NCBI RefSeq assembly: GCF_013282215.1
Contig: NZ_CP048103.1
Coordinates: forward strand, 2,790,001-2,854,000
Reading direction: 5' to 3'
DNA from: Kroppenstedtia eburnea
GTDB lineage: Bacteria; Bacillota; Bacilli; Thermoactinomycetales; DSM-45169
DNA: 64,000 nucleotides
The position numbers were made by a program, and so were the translations under genes. Positions 26,183 through 33,894 of the stretch are shown in pieces (position 1 is the stretch's first letter; each line of letters opens with the position of its first letter). The notes under the pieces were generated by a model that was not told where the DNA came from, searched no databases, and saw only the letters and a program-made list of their open reading frames with translations.

Positions 26183-26563
26183 TCATTCCTTCTTCTGAGG
26201 GGTCCCTCTTTTTTCTTCAAACCTGCCCAATTCTTCGCTGAGGAGCTTCCAGACAATGGCCACCGCCGCTGCATCATCGATATAACCGATCACCGGGATC
26301 ACATCGGGGATGACATCCGCAGGCATGATAAAATAGAGGAGAGCGGCCCCGGCCAACGCTTTTTTCGTCCGGCTGTTCCTCGGATCGCGAAAATAGTCGT
26401 ACAGTGTTTTCAACTTGTCGATGACCTGTTGAATCCCGCCGACCCGACGAACCTTGTTGTTGAACTCATCGAGGATTCTTCGCTGTCCTTCCGGGCTGGC
26501 AGCCTTTTTCCGCAAGGGACCGAGGGCTTTTTTCACTTGATGATGCAGTCGATCGGAGGACAT
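26183..26563 (-). CDS. YkvA family (DUF1232) membrane-associated protein
   Basis: This 126-residue protein carries the DUF1232 signature LLYFIMPADVIPDVIPVIGYIDDAAAV, a short hydrophobic hairpin. The ATG at 26561-26563 is chosen because GAAGGGGG lies 7 bp upstream. Function of the family is unknown. It is close behind the zinc-ribbon gene (14-bp gap) and probably cotranscribed with it. Confidence 0.88.
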   Translation of the reverse strand: MSSDRLHHQVKKALGPLRKKAASPEGQRRILDEFNNKVRRVGGIQQVIDKLKTLYDYFRDPRNSRTKKALAGAALLYFIMPADVIPDVIPVIGYIDDAAAVAIVWKLLSEELGRFEEKRGTPQKKE

Positions 26564-26576
26564 GGCGGAACCCCCT

Positions 26577-27137
26577 TCAATCATAGATGTTTTGTTTGCA
26601 GTGTGGACAAATGACAGTCTCTTCATCCACTTGATTCCCACAGTGGGGGCAGAAGAAGATCGCTTGCCCCTCCGCCCAATTCTCATCGGGAGCCGGGGAT
26701 GGTTCGGGGGATGATTCGGGATCCGGGTCCGGCAGGTTGCGGGGCTTGGAGGAAGTCGATGAACTCTCCTTTCCGGAGGGAGTCACCTGTTCTGTCGCCA
26801 GCTCCCGCTCCGCCTCCCGGTCCGGCTCTTCCGGTTCTGGGGCCGACTCCCGTTTCTTCAACTCCTCCACTGCCTGTTCCAGCTCTGCAATCTTGTCCCT
26901 GACTTCCTTGATCTGTCCGATCGTCGCCCGGGTCAGATCTGTCAGCTCCAGTCGTCCCTTCAGTTCCCAATACCGGTATACTTCCCGTCCCAACCGTTTG
27001 TACAACTCTTCTTCGCTCTCTTTTGAACTGCGGATGAGCAAAGTGATCCGACTGATATCCAAAACTTTTTTGGAACGTTGGCTTGTGGATTCAATCCCTT
27101 TTTCCAGCTTTTGTTTCAGATCTGTCAACAAACCCAA
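26577..27137 (-). CDS. Coiled-coil protein with C-terminal zinc ribbon
   Basis: This 186-residue protein has three parts. Residues 1-95 form a helical coiled coil (IGQIKEVRDKIAELEQAVEELKKR). Residues 95-155 are a disordered Pro/Glu/Ser linker. The end is a zinc ribbon, FFCPHCGNQVDEETVICPHC. The TTG at 27135-27137 follows AAGGGAG. No specific family is recognised; the layout resembles Bacillus zinc-ribbon proteins of unknown function. It appears to head an operon with the YkvA gene. Confidence 0.8.
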   Translation of the reverse strand: MGLLTDLKQKLEKGIESTSQRSKKVLDISRITLLIRSSKESEEELYKRLGREVYRYWELKGRLELTDLTRATIGQIKEVRDKIAELEQAVEELKKRESAPEPEEPDREAERELATEQVTPSGKESSSTSSKPRNLPDPDPESSPEPSPAPDENWAEGQAIFFCPHCGNQVDEETVICPHCKQNIYD

Positions 27138-27237
27138 TTTGAAACGCTCCCTTATCCGGGTCAGAATCCCCCGGCTTTTGTTGTTATTGTACCGTGATCT
27201 GAAGCAATCTTCCAGAACAGAACTCTTTTTCGGACAA

Positions 27238-27268
27238 GAAAAAAAAGACAGCCCCCGAAAGGGCTGCC
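27238..27268 (-). terminator. Terminator of the Gly-Pro-rich gene
   Basis: GGCAGCCC and GGGGGCTG pair around TTTC, followed by a long T run on the minus strand. Confidence 0.85.
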
Positions 27269-27271
27269 AAT

Positions 27272-27556
27272 TCAGAAAGGGCCGGGTCTCCCGGGGCCTC
27301 CCGGCGGACCAAATCCCGGACCGGGACCCGGCCCAAATCCGGGACCACCCGGACCACCCGGCGGTGGTATCGGAGGTCCCGGCGGAGGCCCCGGCGGTCC
27401 TCCGAAACCTCTGACCCCCGGCCCCGGCCCTCCGGGGCCTCTCGGACCCCCGGGTCCCCTGGGCCCTCTGAAGCCCCTTCTGCCAGGTCCCCTGGGCCCT
27501 CCGAAACCTCTTCTTCCCCGACGACCCAGCACTCTACTCATAAAAAATCCGAGCAT
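27272..27556 (-). CDS. Gly-Pro-rich, collagen-like small protein
   Basis: This 94-residue protein is almost entirely Gly, Pro, Arg and Phe. It has irregular G-P-R-G-P-G-G and G-F-G-P-G-P-G repeats, partly in Gly-X-Y register. The N-terminus MLGFFMSRVLGRRGRRGF is basic. The start follows CAGGAGGGGAAATC, and a proper terminator lies after the stop, so the gene is credible despite low complexity. A spore surface or coat role is plausible but not shown. Confidence 0.75.
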   Translation of the reverse strand: MLGFFMSRVLGRRGRRGFGGPRGPGRRGFRGPRGPGGPRGPGGPGPGVRGFGGPPGPPPGPPIPPPGGPGGPGFGPGPGPGFGPPGGPGRPGPF

Positions 27557-27676
27557 GATTTCCCCTCCTGAGGTGCGTATTCGATATGCCCGGCAACGGG
27601 TCTGTTAACATCCTATGCCGGCTGTCAGCTGTCAGGAAGGACACCCTCCCCCGGTCAGAAGCGGATTTTGGAGGAA

Positions 27677-27707
27677 AGAAAAAAGACGTCCGGAGGGGGA
27701 CGTCTTT
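27677..27707 (-). terminator. Terminator of the MFS gene at 27711
   Basis: AAAGACGTCC and GGACGTCTTT form a stem followed by a T run on the minus strand. Confidence 0.85.
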
Positions 27708-27710
27708 GGA

Positions 27711-28949
27711 TTAACGGGCCGAAGGCATTTTTCCCGGGGGGAACTGATGAGTGCGTGGACTGTCGACGGCCACCCGCTGCAAACCCTTTTTAAGCCACAT
27801 GGCGCCGATCAACAGCATCGCGGCGGTCAGCAGGAACAGACCCCGGATGCCGATGAATCCTGTGAGATAGCCGCCGATAATCGGTCCCAACATATTTCCC
27901 AGGAAGGTGGCACTTGTACTGTACCCGTAAGCTGTACTTTCCTTCCCCGGGGGCGCGTTTTTCTGGATCAGGTTATTGAGGGAAGGCAGCAGCCCGCCGA
28001 TGCACAGCCCCAGCAGGAAGCGGAAGATCAACAACTGCCAGACTGAGGTGACAAAGGCATGGGGGATAAAGAAGAGCGCCGCTCCCAGCATGGCGAAAAA
28101 CAGTACCCGTTCCGAGCCATACCGGTCTCCCAATTTACCCAACCGCGGGGAGGAGAGGAGGTTGGCCATCCCGGTGACCGCAGTCACCGCTCCGGCAAAG
28201 AAAGCGATATAACCACCCGGCGCCCCCAGTTGATCCACAAACAGGGACATCTGCGGCATGGATGCCAACATGGCAAATTGGAGCATAAAACCGACGGAAA
28301 ACAAGATCAGAAGCCGCTTTTCGTGCAGGATTTGGGAACCGTCGGCGAAAAAACCCGCCTTTTTTTCAGAGGGATCCGGCTTCACCTCTTCTTTGACCGC
28401 AAAGGATACCACCAAAGTTGCCAACGTGATCATGATTCCCGTGAGCAAAAAGATCATCCTGAAACCAACCACTTCCGCCAGGGCTCCCCCGATGAAAGGG
28501 CCCATGATGTTTCCCGCCACCGCCCCGGACTGCAGCATTCCCAAGGCGTAACCCGTCCGTTCTTTGGGGGTGTTGGTCGCCGTCAGGGAGATGGATGCGG
28601 GAATAAAACCGGAAACCGTCCCGTTTAAAAGACGAAGCAACAAAAGTTGCAACGGGCTCACAGCCAACCCCATCAACGCGATCACGATCGACATGCCGAA
28701 TCCCGAACGAAGCACCATGATTTTCCGGCCCATTTTATCCGCCAGGCTTCCCCAGATCGGAGCCATCACAAAAGCAGACAAAAAGTTGATACCGAAGATC
28801 AGCCCCGCCCACCATTGCACCTGCTTCGGATCCGTCATCCCCATATCCTTCAGGTACAGAGGCAGAAACGGAATGATCATGCTCATGGCACTCATCACCA
28901 AAAATTGAGATGCCATCAGGATATACAAATTTCTTTTCCAGGTTTCCAT
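27711..28949 (-). CDS. Multidrug efflux MFS transporter (MdtG/DHA1-like)
   Basis: This 412-residue protein has twelve hydrophobic segments. The N-terminus MSMIIPFLPLYLKDMGM is typical of DHA1 drug exporters. The motif A loop is APIWGSLADKMGRKIMVLRSG and is echoed in the second half by SSPRLGKLGDRYGSERVLFF. The conserved GXXXGPXXGG-type motif C is AGNIMGPFIGGAL. Export of drugs or small organics is inferred from the family. It is monocistronic with its own terminator. Confidence 0.9.
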   Translation of the reverse strand: METWKRNLYILMASQFLVMSAMSMIIPFLPLYLKDMGMTDPKQVQWWAGLIFGINFLSAFVMAPIWGSLADKMGRKIMVLRSGFGMSIVIALMGLAVSPLQLLLLRLLNGTVSGFIPASISLTATNTPKERTGYALGMLQSGAVAGNIMGPFIGGALAEVVGFRMIFLLTGIMITLATLVVSFAVKEEVKPDPSEKKAGFFADGSQILHEKRLLILFSVGFMLQFAMLASMPQMSLFVDQLGAPGGYIAFFAGAVTAVTGMANLLSSPRLGKLGDRYGSERVLFFAMLGAALFFIPHAFVTSVWQLLIFRFLLGLCIGGLLPSLNNLIQKNAPPGKESTAYGYSTSATFLGNMLGPIIGGYLTGFIGIRGLFLLTAAMLLIGAMWLKKGLQRVAVDSPRTHQFPPGKMPSAR

Positions 28950-29016
28950 TGTTGGTAGGCACTCCCTCCCACTACTTCTAGGTTTCCATCTCTATTTCGG
29001 AAAACGAAATAATAAA

Positions 29017-29049
29017 CCAAAAAAAGCTGCCTCGCATTCACCAGGCAGC
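29017..29049 (-). terminator. Terminator of ylbG
   Basis: GCTGCCT and AGGCAGC stem followed by TTTTTTT on the minus strand. Confidence 0.85.
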
Positions 29050-29062
29050 AGCACACCTTATT

Positions 29063-29317
29063 TTATCCAATCGGAGTCGGTTTAGGGAATTCGGTGGTCC
29101 ATTCCCGGCGCAGGGAGCGATCCACACGTGTGACAAAGTGCATGCGCTCAATTCGCCGGATCAACTGGTCAGCCTTTTTTCCGTCGATATACAGACAAAC
29201 GTATTTCAGCCGCTTGGATACGTAATGGATGTTTCCCACTCGTCCAAGCGTCCGAGCTGCCTTGAGATCCTTCACCCAAACAGCCAAACCGAGCCGTTCC
29301 GCGATCTCAAAAGACAT
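29063..29317 (-). CDS. ylbG: YlbG family protein (DUF2129, UPF0298)
   Basis: This 84-residue protein matches YlbG throughout: LGLAVWVKDLKAARTLGRVG, IHYVSKRLKYVCLYID and the C-terminal FVTRVDRSLR. The start follows AAAGGAGACATCCCTT. In Bacillus it lies next to ylbF, as here apart from one small opposing gene. Biochemical function is unknown. Confidence 0.92.
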   Translation of the reverse strand: MSFEIAERLGLAVWVKDLKAARTLGRVGNIHYVSKRLKYVCLYIDGKKADQLIRRIERMHFVTRVDRSLRREWTTEFPKPTPIG

Positions 29318-29506
29318 AAGGGATGTCTCCTTTATTCCCGTGTTTGGTTGGTGATGTGCACGTGCCGGGACGAACCGTGAACACCGTCAAGAGAAACTCT
29401 GTATTTATGGTATCACGATTCTCACCATGAAGCAAATGATTCAAACACCTGTCCGGTTTCGGGTCCCCGGCGGTTTTGGTACGATATTTCCGGGAGGTGG
29501 GAACCC

Positions 29507-29824
29507 GTGTCGGAGAGTCTGGAAGAGAAGTTGATCCGACGGCTTGGCGCCTTGGGTTACCGGGATGTGGAGGTTCACATTTATGCCGGTGTCCCCTTTT
29601 TATATCTGTGTGCCCCGAAAGAGACCCTCCCCCGTCTCACTTCCTCCATTCGACGGGCGGCACTTCCCCCGATTCGGAACCATGAACTCACTTTTGAATG
29701 CCGGTACGTGCGCAGATGCAAAAATCGTTGGGTCTTTCGCTTCCGTTTCCGGGTTCCCGATCAGAAAAGCTTTTGCTGCGGCAACCGTTGTTCGGATTGC
29801 ATCCTCCAACGTCCATGGAGATGA
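29507..29824 (+). CDS. Small Cys-containing hypothetical protein
   Basis: This 105-residue protein uses a GTG at 29507 after CGGGAGGTGGGAACCC. The C-terminal part, SFCCGNRCSDCILQRPWR, has a CC-x3-C-x2-C cluster suited to binding a metal or iron-sulfur cluster. The middle is rich in Arg and aromatic strands. It reads opposite to ylbF and ylbG, between them. No family is recognised with certainty. Confidence 0.6.
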   Translation: MSESLEEKLIRRLGALGYRDVEVHIYAGVPFLYLCAPKETLPRLTSSIRRAALPPIRNHELTFECRYVRRCKNRWVFRFRFRVPDQKSFCCGNRCSDCILQRPWR

Positions 29825-29832
29825 TGTGAATT

Positions 29833-30255
29833 TTAACTGCAGTGGTTGCGCCGGTTCCGGTTGGCCTTTCGCAATTCCCGCGGGTCATTGATCGGCACTT
29901 TGACTGTATCGGAGACTGCCCGGGCGATCCGTCGGCTCACTTCAGCCAACAGATGATCCAGCCATTCCTCCAGCTCCAGATACTCCCCGATCAGGGGATG
30001 ATCTTTCATCGCCCGCCGAAATTGTTGCGCCTCTTTCTTCGCCGCATGATAATCCGGATGAAAATGTCCAAACCGCTGGCAATCCTCAAAAACATCCTTC
30101 TTTTTTTGGAACTCCTTGATCAGGCTTTGAGCTGTGGGATCTTCCGCGATCTTCCTCTTTAATTCCAGATATCGTTTGACTTCTTTTGAATCATTGATCT
30201 GATCCGCCAATCTATAAGCTTCGAGCAACAGCTCGGTCATATCAAGTGATTGCAC
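29833..30255 (-). CDS. ylbF: YlbF/RicF family regulator
   Basis: This 140-residue all-helical protein has the DUF964/YlbF pattern: MTELLLEAYRLADQINDSKEVKRYLELKRKI, then DPTAQSLIKEFQKKKDVFEDCQRFG, and a C-terminal end rich in Arg and Asn closing with NHCS. In Bacillus YlbF with YmcA and YaaT forms the Fe-S-containing Ric complex acting on RNase Y, sporulation and biofilm (known). The GTG at 30253-30255 follows CCGGAGGGATCTACA. Confidence 0.92.
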   Translation of the reverse strand: MQSLDMTELLLEAYRLADQINDSKEVKRYLELKRKIAEDPTAQSLIKEFQKKKDVFEDCQRFGHFHPDYHAAKKEAQQFRRAMKDHPLIGEYLELEEWLDHLLAEVSRRIARAVSDTVKVPINDPRELRKANRNRRNHCS

Positions 30256-30302
30256 TGTAGATCCCTCCGGTTTCCATCATAACATATCGAAGGGAAAAAC
30301 AA

Positions 30303-30333
30303 GAAAAAAAGCTTCCATATGATGTGGAAGCTA
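30303..30333 (-). terminator. Terminator of the operon ending at 30339
   Basis: GCTTCCACAT and ATATGGAAGC stem with TTTTTTT on the minus strand. Confidence 0.85.
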
Positions 30334-30338
30334 AGCCC

Positions 30339-30509
30339 TCAGACCGCCCCTTTTCGGGACGCTCCCTCCTGTCCATGATGTTTTACCACTTGCTTCACCT
30401 GATCGCCGATGGACTCGGGAGTCCGGGCATGCCGGGTGTCCAACCGCTTTTTCTTAATAAACTTTCCTTTCGCATTGATCGGCTCATTCTGGGACAATTT
30501 CTCAATCAA
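30339..30509 (-). CDS. Small basic hypothetical protein
   Basis: This 56-residue protein starts at a TTG whose last bases overlap the TGA of the upstream gene (TTGA overlap), implying translational coupling. AAAGGCGGTGGG lies upstream as a possible ribosome-binding site. The sequence is hydrophilic and basic: AKGKFIKKKRLDTRHARTPE, then SIGDQVKQVVKHHGQEG. It is followed directly by a strong terminator, which supports it as the last gene of a two-gene operon. No family is recognised. Confidence 0.6.
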   Translation of the reverse strand: MIEKLSQNEPINAKGKFIKKKRLDTRHARTPESIGDQVKQVVKHHGQEGASRKGAV

Positions 30510-31525
30510 AAATCCCACCGCCTTTCAACCCCCCCGTCAATACCTGAAAATTGCGGGCGAGGGGTATTCAGGATCCGAGATGTAACCAAGAGCAGATGTT
30601 TACTTTCCATCATCATATCATACAGTGTGGCCACAGCCTGGTCCAAATCCGTCGTATTCAGCCGAAAGATCAGAACGAAGAGTTCTTCCGGAAAAACCGT
30701 GCTCACCATATATTCGTATGGATATGATACATTTTGTGAAACCATGTCGGCCCCTGAAGTCCAACTTTCCACTTCGGGGCAATCGGAATCTTCATCGACG
30801 GAAAAAAAGGGGACAAATCTTGCGCCGGCTGCCCCCGCCAGAGCCAATCCGGTCCCCTCCCGACGGTAACAGGCGACGGCCGTGCATGACGAGACCAGCT
30901 CCTTAAGAAGACGTTCCATCAACAGATTGATGTCCACCGGATTGGAATGCTGGAGGAACACTTCATACAGTCGCACCTCTCCCCTCAGTTGAGATGCCAG
31001 GTGAATCGCATGTTCGAGATCCCGTTCCGCCTGCTCCACCTTCTCCTCCAACTCCTTGTTTTGGCGGACCGCTTTTTTCAGTTGACTGTTATTTTCCCGG
31101 CGGTCTTTTTCTTGCTGAATCAGGCGATGGCTTTTCCTTTCATATTCCCATTTTTTCCGTTCCATGAACTGCTTTCGGCGAAAGATATATTCTCCGAAGG
31201 AACTGTAAAAGAAAGAGTCCGGTTCACTCACTTTCCGCGCCGCGGACTGGCCCAGGATCACTGCCAACAGCGCCAAATACACCAGGGCAACCCCCGGAGC
31301 CGTCATCCACACCCGCCGGTAATCCCCAGACAGTACCGGCGTAAAAAACAGAATCGTCACCAAGGTGGCTCCATATTTGAGCCAATCTCCCACTCTTCCC
31401 GTCCACAGTACGGCAGATGTGAAAAAGGCCCCGACGAATTTCCAGACAAAATCCCCCGAAAAGCGGGGAGGTTCCCCATTCCCTCCACCCGATCTCCCAA
31501 TGGCTTCTTCCCGGATCGGTTGCAT
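30506..31525 (-). CDS. Membrane protein with coiled coil and GAF-like domain
   Basis: This 339-residue protein has two to three hydrophobic segments at residues 25-95 (FVWKFVGAFFTSAVLW, ATLVTILFFTPVLSG, ALVYLALLAVILGQ). A long coiled coil follows at about 115-185 (RRENNSQLKKAVRQNKELEEKVEQAERDLEHA joined). The C-terminal domain of about 140 residues has the alternating pattern of a GAF sensor domain (SSCTAVACYRREGTGLALAG). The start follows GAGAGGGGGGAGACTTC. A signalling or sensing role is likely; no output domain is present and no named family is recognised. Confidence 0.75.
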   Translation of the reverse strand: MQPIREEAIGRSGGGNGEPPRFSGDFVWKFVGAFFTSAVLWTGRVGDWLKYGATLVTILFFTPVLSGDYRRVWMTAPGVALVYLALLAVILGQSAARKVSEPDSFFYSSFGEYIFRRKQFMERKKWEYERKSHRLIQQEKDRRENNSQLKKAVRQNKELEEKVEQAERDLEHAIHLASQLRGEVRLYEVFLQHSNPVDINLLMERLLKELVSSCTAVACYRREGTGLALAGAAGARFVPFFSVDEDSDCPEVESWTSGADMVSQNVSYPYEYMVSTVFPEELFVLIFRLNTTDLDQAVATLYDMMMESKHLLLVTSRILNTPRPQFSGIDGGVERRWDF

Positions 31526-31594
31526 GAAGTCTCCCCCCTCTCTTGTTCTGATTCAACAAAGGGATGGAAACTCCTTCCTCACCATATGGACCTT

Positions 31595-31744
31595 CCCTGC
31601 ATAGCGAGACCGGGGGCGAAAGCCCCCTGGATTTACTGCGTTTGAAGGCGGTCGGGATTGGGTTTCACATTTCGTTCCGTTGTTCTTACGAGCCAAAGTC
31701 ACTCCATGTGAAACCCAACCCTCCCTGTGAATAGCTGCTTCTAG
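31595..31744 (+). repeat. MITE-like repeat, copy 8 (first of a tandem triplet)
   Basis: It begins with the accessory module (CATAGCGAGACCGGGGGCGA), then the core GGGTTTCACAT ... ATGTGAAACCC, and ends in GAATAGCTGCTTCTAG. The final CTAG is shared with copy 9. Confidence 0.82.
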
Positions 31745-31875
31745 AAGCATTGTGATTTGTGATTTATGCGTTCATGGCCAGTCGGGATTGGGTTTCACAT
31801 TCCATTCCGTTGTTCTTCCGAGCCAAAGTCATTCCATTGTGAAACCCAACCCTCCCTGTGAATAGCTGCTTCTAG
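31741..31875 (+). repeat. MITE-like repeat, copy 9 (middle of the triplet)
   Basis: It is bounded by CTAGAAGCATTGTGATTTG and GCTGCTTCTAG, with the same core. It is nearly identical to copy 10 over its first 130 bp, which suggests recent duplication. One difference is an extra T in CCATTGTGAAACCC. Confidence 0.85.
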
Positions 31876-32060
31876 AAGCATTGTGATTTGTGATTTATGC
31901 GTTCATGGCCAGTCGGGATTGGGTTTCACATTCCATTCCGTTGTTCTTCCGAGCCAAAGTCATTCCATGTGAAACCCAACCCTCCCTGCATAGCGAGACC
32001 GGGAACGGAGTGACCTTGGCGAGACTTGTGCCCTGTGGTATGACGGCTTTTTTCAATGTT
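31872..32060 (+). repeat. MITE-like repeat, copy 10 (last of the triplet)
   Basis: It shares CTAG with copy 9. After the core comes the accessory module (GCATAGCGAGACCGGGAACG through GACTTGTGCCCTGTGG) and a degenerate right end, TTTTTTCAATGTTTCCAGG. That end overlaps the last codons of the gene whose stop is at 32053. The whole 31526-32052 gap is occupied by these repeats. Confidence 0.82.
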
Positions 32061-33894
32061 TCCAGGGGGGGAGGATCTGCACTTCCCGTAAATCTTCCAA
32101 GGTGTAGTTGCGTGAACGGCCCTCCTCATCACGTCCTGTCACGTGCCAGTATCCTTCCTTCTGAAACATCCTGAGCGGAGTCAACCGGAGGGGAGAGTTC
32201 TCACCTGAACGAATCAACAGATCCAGTTTCATTTCCGTCGCTTGTCGCAACAAGTTGCGAAGAGTTCCGGGATGATAAGAGCGGAGCCCGGCAGTCCACA
32301 CCTTGGGCAGTCGGTTAAAGCCCGGAATCGCCTCTTCCAGTGAAGGAAACCTGCTTTCCACCCTTGCCGCCGCTTCCACCTCTTCCGCCGGCTCCGACGG
32401 GGAAGAATCCGAAGTCCACCAGTGGGTCTCTTCCGGTTCCAGAGGGGGACGCCCTGCCTCCACCAACTGTTTCCGGATGGAACCCACCAAGGCATCCGGA
32501 AGGAAAAAGACCCCCTCGGCCAGGGACTCCAGACCGGGATCCAACTCCCCCATCCCCCTCTCGCCCCGGTCTTCCGCAGGAAATTGCAGCACCCATCCTT
32601 TTCTCAGCAAAGGCCGGTTTTCTTTCGCCCAGAGGCGAATATTTTCCACAACGGAGTCCGGAACGGGACCGCCGGAGATTTCCCGCAGGGTATCCAACAT
32701 CCGTTCCGCCGACAGCCCCCGTCGCGCTCCCCTGCGAACAGAGTCCGGATTCAGCATGTAGGAGGAAAGGGTCTCCCCTCCCATGCAGTCGGCAAACTGA
32801 GCCAGCAGAAATCGGTGAGTCAGCGGCGTGAAAGGAGGGAGAAGCACCTCCAGATCCGGTTTCACATAGCCGTTCATCACGGGTACTTCTGCTCCCGATC
32901 GACTCCAGGAAGCCCACCGCCAATGTTCTCTCCCGGCTTCTGTCCGTTCTTCCACCCATCCCATCACCGCCAGCGGATGCAGCCAGCGTTCCTCCACCTC
33001 TTTTACAAAGCCGGGACGGGGGACCTGCCCAACCTGCGCTGACCAGCCCAGACAGAGTTCCTCTGCGGAGACCCAATCTGTGAGATGTCGCTCCATCCAC
33101 CACCAAAGTCCGTCCCAATCCGGACGATCCTTCAGGAGCAATTCCTCGGTCAAACGGAATAGTTCGGCGATCCGTTCAGGCCAGGATCTCTGCAACCACC
33201 GTCGGAAGGAATCCCGTTGAATCTTCCACTGCCTGCCCTCCTCTTTGAGAATGCCCAAACCCCGAAGGAAATCCGAGACCATTCGAAGGGCGGGGGAGCC
33301 CGCACCCTCCCCCCAACGGGAATGAGTGAGCCGCTTCTCTTCCAACTCCAGTTCCGCATCCAACTTTCGCTCTTCCCGCCGGGGGACCGTGCCTTCCCGG
33401 GTCAGAGTCAGCCCGTTGCCTTCGAGGAGGACTGCAAAATGAAACAGGGGATCCCACAATCCCCGAAACCCTTGGGACGCCTCTGCCCTCCTCTCCCCGG
33501 GGAGCGGCGGGAGTGGGACCCTTGCTTCAAGAAAGGAGCGCCGCACATCCCGGGGACACCAAAACACCCACCCCAACGGATGTTGGCGCAGACGGAACAG
33601 GAGACCCTTTCTTCGCAAGAGTACGATGGCGATTCGGGATCGGGAGGGAGGCAGAGGAATCAGCTCAGCCAGCCTCTCCTCGGGAACCCCCCGATCCCCC
33701 CAGTGGAAACAGAGAAACTCCATCAGGGTCAACTCCCAGGGATGGGCTCTTTGCATAAATTCTCCCGCCTTCAAGTTTTGCAGGATCGCATCGGTCAAAC
33801 GGTCCGGATCGGCATCACACCTGTAAACATCGGCCACCTGTTTGCAAACTTCCTGCGACAACCCCTTCACACAAGCGGATAAGGACGGTTTCAC
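32053..33894 (-). CDS. XPB-associated helicase-partner domain protein
   Basis: This protein of about 613 residues is encoded directly after an XPB helicase. It resembles the bacterial helicase-associated (XPB/Ssl2 N-terminal-like) family: winged-helix stretches such as HPWELTLMEFLCFHWGDRGV and SRIAIVLLRRKGLLFRLRQ, and a C-terminal WYL-like strand region LDLLIRSGENSPLRLTPLRM. The GTG at 33892-33894 is chosen because GGGGAGA precedes it and it overlaps the helicase stop as GTGA. The last residues derive from a repeat end. Partnering with XPB in DNA unwinding or repair is inferred from context. Confidence 0.8.
   Translation of the reverse strand: MKPSLSACVKGLSQEVCKQVADVYRCDADPDRLTDAILQNLKAGEFMQRAHPWELTLMEFLCFHWGDRGVPEERLAELIPLPPSRSRIAIVLLRRKGLLFRLRQHPLGWVFWCPRDVRRSFLEARVPLPPLPGERRAEASQGFRGLWDPLFHFAVLLEGNGLTLTREGTVPRREERKLDAELELEEKRLTHSRWGEGAGSPALRMVSDFLRGLGILKEEGRQWKIQRDSFRRWLQRSWPERIAELFRLTEELLLKDRPDWDGLWWWMERHLTDWVSAEELCLGWSAQVGQVPRPGFVKEVEERWLHPLAVMGWVEERTEAGREHWRWASWSRSGAEVPVMNGYVKPDLEVLLPPFTPLTHRFLLAQFADCMGGETLSSYMLNPDSVRRGARRGLSAERMLDTLREISGGPVPDSVVENIRLWAKENRPLLRKGWVLQFPAEDRGERGMGELDPGLESLAEGVFFLPDALVGSIRKQLVEAGRPPLEPEETHWWTSDSSPSEPAEEVEAAARVESRFPSLEEAIPGFNRLPKVWTAGLRSYHPGTLRNLLRQATEMKLDLLIRSGENSPLRLTPLRMFQKEGYWHVTGRDEEGRSRNYTLEDLREVQILPPWKH

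Noticed and set aside
31595-32060. Tandem repeats as a CRISPR array
   Set aside because: Repeat units are about 130 bp with internal inverted repeats, no unique 30-40 bp spacers and no cas genes nearby.
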